Assembly: GCA_905479595.1 (NCBI GenBank)
Contig: CAJQND010000075.1
Location: 1 to 9,741, forward strand
Direction: 5' to 3'
Length of the DNA stretch: 9,741 nucleotides
DNA from: an uncultured Hyphomicrobiales bacterium
GTDB taxonomy: Bacteria; Pseudomonadota; Alphaproteobacteria; Rhizobiales; CAJQND01
Position 1 is the first letter of the stretch. Each line of letters opens with the position of its first letter. The notes under the pieces were generated by a model. The model saw only the letters and a list, made by a program, of their open reading frames with translations. It was not told the DNA's origin and searched no databases. The translations under genes and the position numbers were made by a program. Positions 6,195 to 9,741 of the stretch are shown one piece after another.

Positions 6195-7823
6195 TTAATC
6201 AGATACCACGTCTTGGTCGGCCAGTTCGAGATCGAACGCGGCTGAAATCAGCGCCTTGGTATATTCGGTTTCCGGCGCGTCGAAGATTTTTTTGGCCGGA
6301 CCCTGTTCCACCACTTTTCCGTTACGTAATACCACCACATCATTGGCAAGCGCACGCACCACTTTCAAGTCGTGGCTGATAAAAAGGTATGCAAGATCAT
6401 GCTTGTCTTGAAGGGCGCGCAAAAGGTCAACGATTTGCGCCTGCACGGACATATCAAGTGCGCTTGTCGGCTCGTCCAGCATGACAAATTTCGGATTCAG
6501 TACCATTGCTCTGGCGATTGCAATGCGCTGGCGTTGGCCGCCGGAGAACTCGTGCGGATAGCGCTCCATCGACGAAGGATCAAGGCCAACCTCTTCAAGG
6601 GCGCTTTCGACCCTTTGGCGGCGCTCTTCGGCTGAAAGTTCGCTGTCGAGCACGGCCAGGCCTTCCTCGACGATTTGGCGGATCGACATACGCGGGCTAA
6701 GCGAGCCGTAAGGATCCTGAAAGACGATCTGTAATTCTTTGCGCAACGGGCGCATTTCCGCAGATGAAAGTCCGGTTATTGAGTTGCCCACATAAGCGAT
6801 TTGTCCCTGTGAAGAAATCAACCGCATCATCGCCAGGCCCAGGGTTGTTTTTCCGGAACCGGATTCGCCAACAACACCCAGCGTTTGCCCAGCTCGAACT
6901 TTGACACTTACGCCATCCACTGCCTTCACATGGTCAACGGTTTTGCGCATAAATCCGCTTTTGATCGGGAACCAGACTTTCAAATCATCTGCTTGCATCA
7001 CCGTTGGCGCGCTGGCATCAGCTTCAGGTGGTATGCCGCTTGGTTCAGCTGCCAGAAGATGTTTGGTGTATTCGTGGGTTGGCCGGTTGAAAACCTGCTC
7101 CGTCTCACCGGTTTCGACAATCTTGCCATGGGTCATAACGTTCACCCGGCTTGCCATTTTGCGCACAATGCCAAGGTCATGGGTGATCAGCAGCATCGCC
7201 ATGCCAAGTTCGCGTTGTAAATCCTTCAACAAGGCGAGAATTTGCGCCTGAATAGTGACATCAAGCGCAGTTGTAGGTTCATCGGCGATCAGCAGATCTG
7301 GTTCGTTGGCGAGCGCCATGGCGATCATTACCCGCTGGCGTTGCCCGCCGGAAAGCTGGTGGGGGTAGGCACCCAAGCGTTGTTCCGGGTCGCGGATACC
7401 TACTTTATTGAGGAGTTCCAGCACTTTTTCACGTGTGGCGCTCTCGCCCATTCCCCGGTGAATTTCAAGGATCTCGCCAATCTGCTTTTCAATCGAATGC
7501 AACGGATTGAGCGACGACATGGGTTCCTGGAAAATCATCGCGATCTCATCGCCGCGCACAGCCCTGATTTCTTTATCTGGCGCATCAAGTAAGCTTGCGC
7601 CTTTGTAGGTTATCACGCCAGAGGGATGATGCGCCGCCGGGTATGGCAGCAATCGCATGATGGAGAGTGCACTGACCGATTTTCCTGAGCCGGATTCCCC
7701 AACAAGAGCGACTGTTTCGCCGGGATTGATGTCGAATGAGATACGGTCGACTGCAAGGGTGGAGTTGCCGCCTTGGCGAAACTCGACCGAGAGATCTTCA
7801 ATTGTGAGAAGCGGCGCGCTCAT
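6195..7823 (-). CDS. yejF: Peptide ABC importer, double ATP-binding protein YejF
   Basis: A 542-residue protein with two fused ATP-binding domains, close to the 529 residues of E. coli YejF. Domain 1: Walker A GESGSGKS (42-49), signature LSGGQ (157-161), Walker B LLIADE (177-182), switch H215. Domain 2: Walker A GESGSGKT (319-326), signature FSGGQ (426-430), Walker B FVMLDE (446-451), switch H484. Both ATP sites look intact. Each domain ends with the oligopeptide/dipeptide transporter C-terminal type segment (EYTKHLL at 251-257 and EYTKALI at 520-526). It powers YejB/YejE-mediated import of peptides across the inner membrane. Its ATG overlaps the yejE stop (ATGA), with AAGGA ten bases upstream. 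The YejF rather than generic DppDF/GsiA assignment rests on the order yejB-yejE-yejF. Confidence 0.95.
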   Translation of the reverse strand: MSAPLLTIEDLSVEFRQGGNSTLAVDRISFDINPGETVALVGESGSGKSVSALSIMRLLPYPAAHHPSGVITYKGASLLDAPDKEIRAVRGDEIAMIFQEPMSSLNPLHSIEKQIGEILEIHRGMGESATREKVLELLNKVGIRDPEQRLGAYPHQLSGGQRQRVMIAMALANEPDLLIADEPTTALDVTIQAQILALLKDLQRELGMAMLLITHDLGIVRKMASRVNVMTHGKIVETGETEQVFNRPTHEYTKHLLAAEPSGIPPEADASAPTVMQADDLKVWFPIKSGFMRKTVDHVKAVDGVSVKVRAGQTLGVVGESGSGKTTLGLAMMRLISSQGQIAYVGNSITGLSSAEMRPLRKELQIVFQDPYGSLSPRMSIRQIVEEGLAVLDSELSAEERRQRVESALEEVGLDPSSMERYPHEFSGGQRQRIAIARAMVLNPKFVMLDEPTSALDMSVQAQIVDLLRALQDKHDLAYLFISHDLKVVRALANDVVVLRNGKVVEQGPAKKIFDAPETEYTKALISAAFDLELADQDVVSD

Positions 7824-9037
7824 ACGAATGTTTTCCTTGGATCGAGGGCATCACGCACGGCTTCACCAACAAAAACCAGCAGTGAGAGCATAACCGCGAT
7901 AGAGAAAAAGCCAGAAAGGCCAAGCCAAGGTGCTTGCAGGTTGGATTTGCCCTGGGCCAGCAATTCGCCGAGTGACGGCGAACCTGGCGGTAAGCCGAAG
8001 CCGAGAAAATCGAGCGACGTGAGCGTTGTAATCGAACCGTTGAGAATAAACGGCATAAACGTGAGCGTTGCGACCATGGCGTTCGGCAAGAGATGGCGAA
8101 ACATAATGACCCGATCAGAAACGCCAAGTGCCCGTGCTGCGTTGATGTACTCAAAATTTCGGCCGCGCAGAAACTCCGCGCGCACAACGCCGACAAGTGC
8201 CACCCACGAAAACAAAAGCAGAATGCCAAGCAGAATCCAGAAATTTGGCTCGATGACAGCTGCAATAATGATCAATAGGTAAAGGGTAGGTACAGAGGTC
8301 CAGATTTCAATAACTCGCTGAAAGATCAAATCTACCCAGCCGCCGAAATAGCCCTGAACCGCGCCAGCGATGACACCGACAACTGAGGAAACGAGGGTCA
8401 GCGTCAGACCAAACAATACCGATATTCGGAACCCATAAATCAACCTCGCCACCACATCTCGGCCCTGATCGTCGGTGCCGAGCCAGTTCCAGTTTTTCAC
8501 CGCACAATAGCGCGCCAGTTGTTCATCGCCTTTAACGGCGCAAATCTCCTTATTGCCCATCCAGTTTGGCGGAGCCGGAAATCCAGCTGCTTTTCGTTCG
8601 CCATCCACCAGCTTGTAGCCTGGAAAATCAAGGTTCACTGTGTCGTAGGAATAGCGGATGAGTGGCCACACCACCCAGCCGTCTTTCTCTTTGATCAGAT
8701 CGGTGACAAAGGGATCACGATAATCGGCTTCGGTTTCAAACTCGCCGCCAAAGACTGTTTCTGCATAAGTATTGAAAACCGGTGCATAAAAGCTGTCGTC
8801 ATACCTGATCAAGAGGGGCTTATCGTTAGCGATCAACTCAGCAAACAAGGTGACAAAAAAGAGGAACAGGAAAATCCAAAGGGACCAGAATCCCCTGCGG
8901 TTAGCTTTGAAATTGCGCCAGCGCCGTGCATTGATCGGTGACAGAAAGCCCTTTTGTACATCTGCATGCTGCGCAATACTGCTGCCAGCGCTTAGTACGC
9001 CATCATCATTGCTGTGATCGGTCTGTGTGTTGTTCAT
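7820..9037 (-). CDS. yejE: Peptide ABC importer permease YejE
   Basis: A 405-residue inner-membrane permease. The first membrane segment is near 50-69 (RRGFWSLWIFLFLFFVTLF), followed by the family-typical AELIANDKPLLIRYD (66-80). A large periplasmic region runs to about 200. Five further membrane segments surround the coupling loop AARALGVSDRVIMFRHLLPN (300-319), which docks on YejF. The C-terminus GEAVRDALDPRK is also typical. It is longer than E. coli YejE (about 340) owing to an N-terminal extension of about 30 residues and an insertion near 140-180 that carries cysteines C165 and C178. These may form a disulphide in the periplasm. The start at 9037 is chosen for its strong GGGAGGT site five bases from the yejB stop; a longer frame from 9085 would overlap yejB by 43 nt and is unlikely. 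Confidence 0.94.
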   Translation of the reverse strand: MNNTQTDHSNDDGVLSAGSSIAQHADVQKGFLSPINARRWRNFKANRRGFWSLWIFLFLFFVTLFAELIANDKPLLIRYDDSFYAPVFNTYAETVFGGEFETEADYRDPFVTDLIKEKDGWVVWPLIRYSYDTVNLDFPGYKLVDGERKAAGFPAPPNWMGNKEICAVKGDEQLARYCAVKNWNWLGTDDQGRDVVARLIYGFRISVLFGLTLTLVSSVVGVIAGAVQGYFGGWVDLIFQRVIEIWTSVPTLYLLIIIAAVIEPNFWILLGILLLFSWVALVGVVRAEFLRGRNFEYINAARALGVSDRVIMFRHLLPNAMVATLTFMPFILNGSITTLTSLDFLGFGLPPGSPSLGELLAQGKSNLQAPWLGLSGFFSIAVMLSLLVFVGEAVRDALDPRKTFV

Positions 9038-9042
9038 CTCGA

Positions 9043-9741
9043 TCAGACCTCCCGTGACTCGAAATCGATCCTTGGATCGATCCAAGTATAGGTGAGGTCA
9101 GAAATGAGGTTTACCACCAGCCCCATAAGCGAGAAAATGTAGAGAGTTGCAAATACCACCGGGTAGTCGCGCTGGACAATGGATTCAAAGCCGAGCAAGC
9201 CCAACCCATCAAGAGAGAAGATTTGCTCGATCAACAGAGAACCGGCAAAAAATGCGCCGATAAAAGCACCGGGAAAGCCCGCAACTACAATAAGCATGGC
9301 ATTGCGGAATACATGCCCGTAAAGCACCTGGCGTTCGTTCAACCCTTTTGCCCGTGCGGTGACCACATATTGCTTCTTGATTTCATCCAGAAATGAGTTC
9401 TTGGTCAAAAAGGTCGACGTGGCGAATGCGCCAATGGCCATGGCAAAGATCGGCAGAACCAAATGCCAAAAATAGTCGATGATTTTTTCAAACCAGTTCA
9501 ACTGGTCAAAGTTTTCAGACGTGAGACCGCGTAAGGGAAACCAATCGAGAAATGACCCACCGGCGAACAGCACTATCAGCAGTACCGCAAACAAAAAACC
9601 CGGGATTGCGTAGCCCACCACAATCACACCGGATGTCCACACATCGAAATGCGAACCGTCCTTTACTGCTTTGCGAATGCCCAGTGGGATAGAGATTGCA
9701 TAAGATAAAAGCGTCATCCAAAGCCCAAGGGATATGGAAAC
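9043..9741 (-). CDS. yejB: Peptide ABC importer permease YejB (5' part cut off)
   Basis: The C-terminal 232 residues of a YejB permease; the frame stays open to the right edge, so the ATG at 9717 is internal. E. coli YejB has 364 residues, so roughly the first third is missing. Recognisable are the segment SIPLGIRKAVKDGSHFDVWT, several membrane helices, the coupling loop VVTARAKGLNERQVLYGHVF before FRNAMLIVVAGFPGAF, and the ending LTYTWIDPRIDFESREV. YejB pairs with YejE to form the channel, with YejF as the motor. A substrate-binding protein (YejA or a homologue) is expected upstream, beyond the window. The stop is five bases before yejE. Confidence 0.94.
   Translation of the reverse strand, partial: VSISLGLWMTLLSYAISIPLGIRKAVKDGSHFDVWTSGVIVVGYAIPGFLFAVLLIVLFAGGSFLDWFPLRGLTSENFDQLNWFEKIIDYFWHLVLPIFAMAIGAFATSTFLTKNSFLDEIKKQYVVTARAKGLNERQVLYGHVFRNAMLIVVAGFPGAFIGAFFAGSLLIEQIFSLDGLGLLGFESIVQRDYPVVFATLYIFSLMGLVVNLISDLTYTWIDPRIDFESREV
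9047..9053 (-). promoter_or_regulatory. Strong ribosome binding site deciding the yejE start
   Basis: GGGAGGT on the minus strand lies inside the last codons of yejB, nine bases before the ATG at 9037. It is the best ribosome site seen on this strand and decides against the longer frame from 9085. Confidence 0.7.
9071..9086. repeat. 16-bp perfect palindrome inside the end of yejB
   Basis: CTTGGATCGATCCAAG reads identically on both strands. It lies in the codons for the conserved peptide WIDPR, about 35 bases before the yejE start. It could fold in mRNA with about six base pairs, but the conserved protein sequence is enough to explain it. Confidence 0.3.

Noticed and set aside
7242..7592. Plus-strand open frame of 116 codons opposite yejF
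   Set aside because: It lies wholly antisense to a conserved ATP-binding domain and resembles no protein family I recognise; a shadow of yejF.
8519..8941. Plus-strand open frame of 140 codons opposite yejE
   Set aside because: It is fully antisense to the conserved permease gene and has no recognisable domain.
9038..9085. Longer YejE start at 9085
   Set aside because: It would overlap yejB by 43 nt, while ATG at 9037 has a strong GGGAGGT site and follows the yejB stop by five bases.
9071..9086. Perfect 16-bp palindrome CTTGGATCGATCCAAG as a protein binding site
   Set aside because: It coincides with codons for the conserved YejB peptide WIDPR, so the protein sequence is a sufficient explanation. 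It is also inside a gene, far from any likely promoter.

Overview
The window looks like chromosomal DNA from an alphaproteobacterium, probably of the rhizobial order (Hyphomicrobiales). This rests on recognised protein families (rhizobial-type Tad/Ctp pilus proteins, a YejBEF importer, a GhrA-type reductase) and on dense coding with overlapping genes. Base composition is moderate, about half G+C by eye, which is lower than in typical soil rhizobia. No genus can be named from the sequence alone. No tRNA, rRNA, CRISPR array, insertion sequence or phage gene was seen, and no stretch over 300 bases lacks a gene.

Region 1 (1-2366) is the end of a Tad (tight adherence, Flp pilus) locus. The 3' part of tadB and a complete tadC lie on the plus strand. 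A TPR lipoprotein of the TadD type converges on them from the minus strand. TadB and TadC are the inner-membrane platform of the pilus, and TadD is its predicted outer-membrane-anchored accessory protein.

Region 2 (2367-5246, plus strand) carries an M17 leucyl aminopeptidase, a short MarR-type regulator and an NlpC/P60 (C40) cysteine peptidase with SH3-like domains. The regulator and the C40 peptidase overlap by four bases (ATGA), so their translation is probably coupled. The C40 protein has no signal peptide and resembles cytosolic murein-peptide endopeptidases.

Region 3 (5257-9741, minus strand) is an operon read from the right edge of the window: yejB (5' end cut off), yejE, yejF, then a glyoxylate/hydroxypyruvate reductase gene (ghrA type). 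Gaps or overlaps are 5 nt, -4 nt and 2 nt. YejBEF is the core of a peptide importer. Relatives take up microcin C in E. coli and peptidoglycan peptides in Agrobacterium, and protect Sinorhizobium against host antimicrobial peptides.

Nothing here is clearly an undescribed system. The most interesting reading is functional: a peptide importer, a cytosolic-looking C40 endopeptidase and a cytosolic aminopeptidase sit side by side with a MarR-type regulator. That is a plausible import-and-digest set for murein peptides. The proposed link is inference from gene order and known families. Smaller points are a hairpin holding both convergent stop codons between the C40 gene and ghrA, a possible terminator between tadC and tadD, and a paired 6-bp repeat upstream of the MarR gene.
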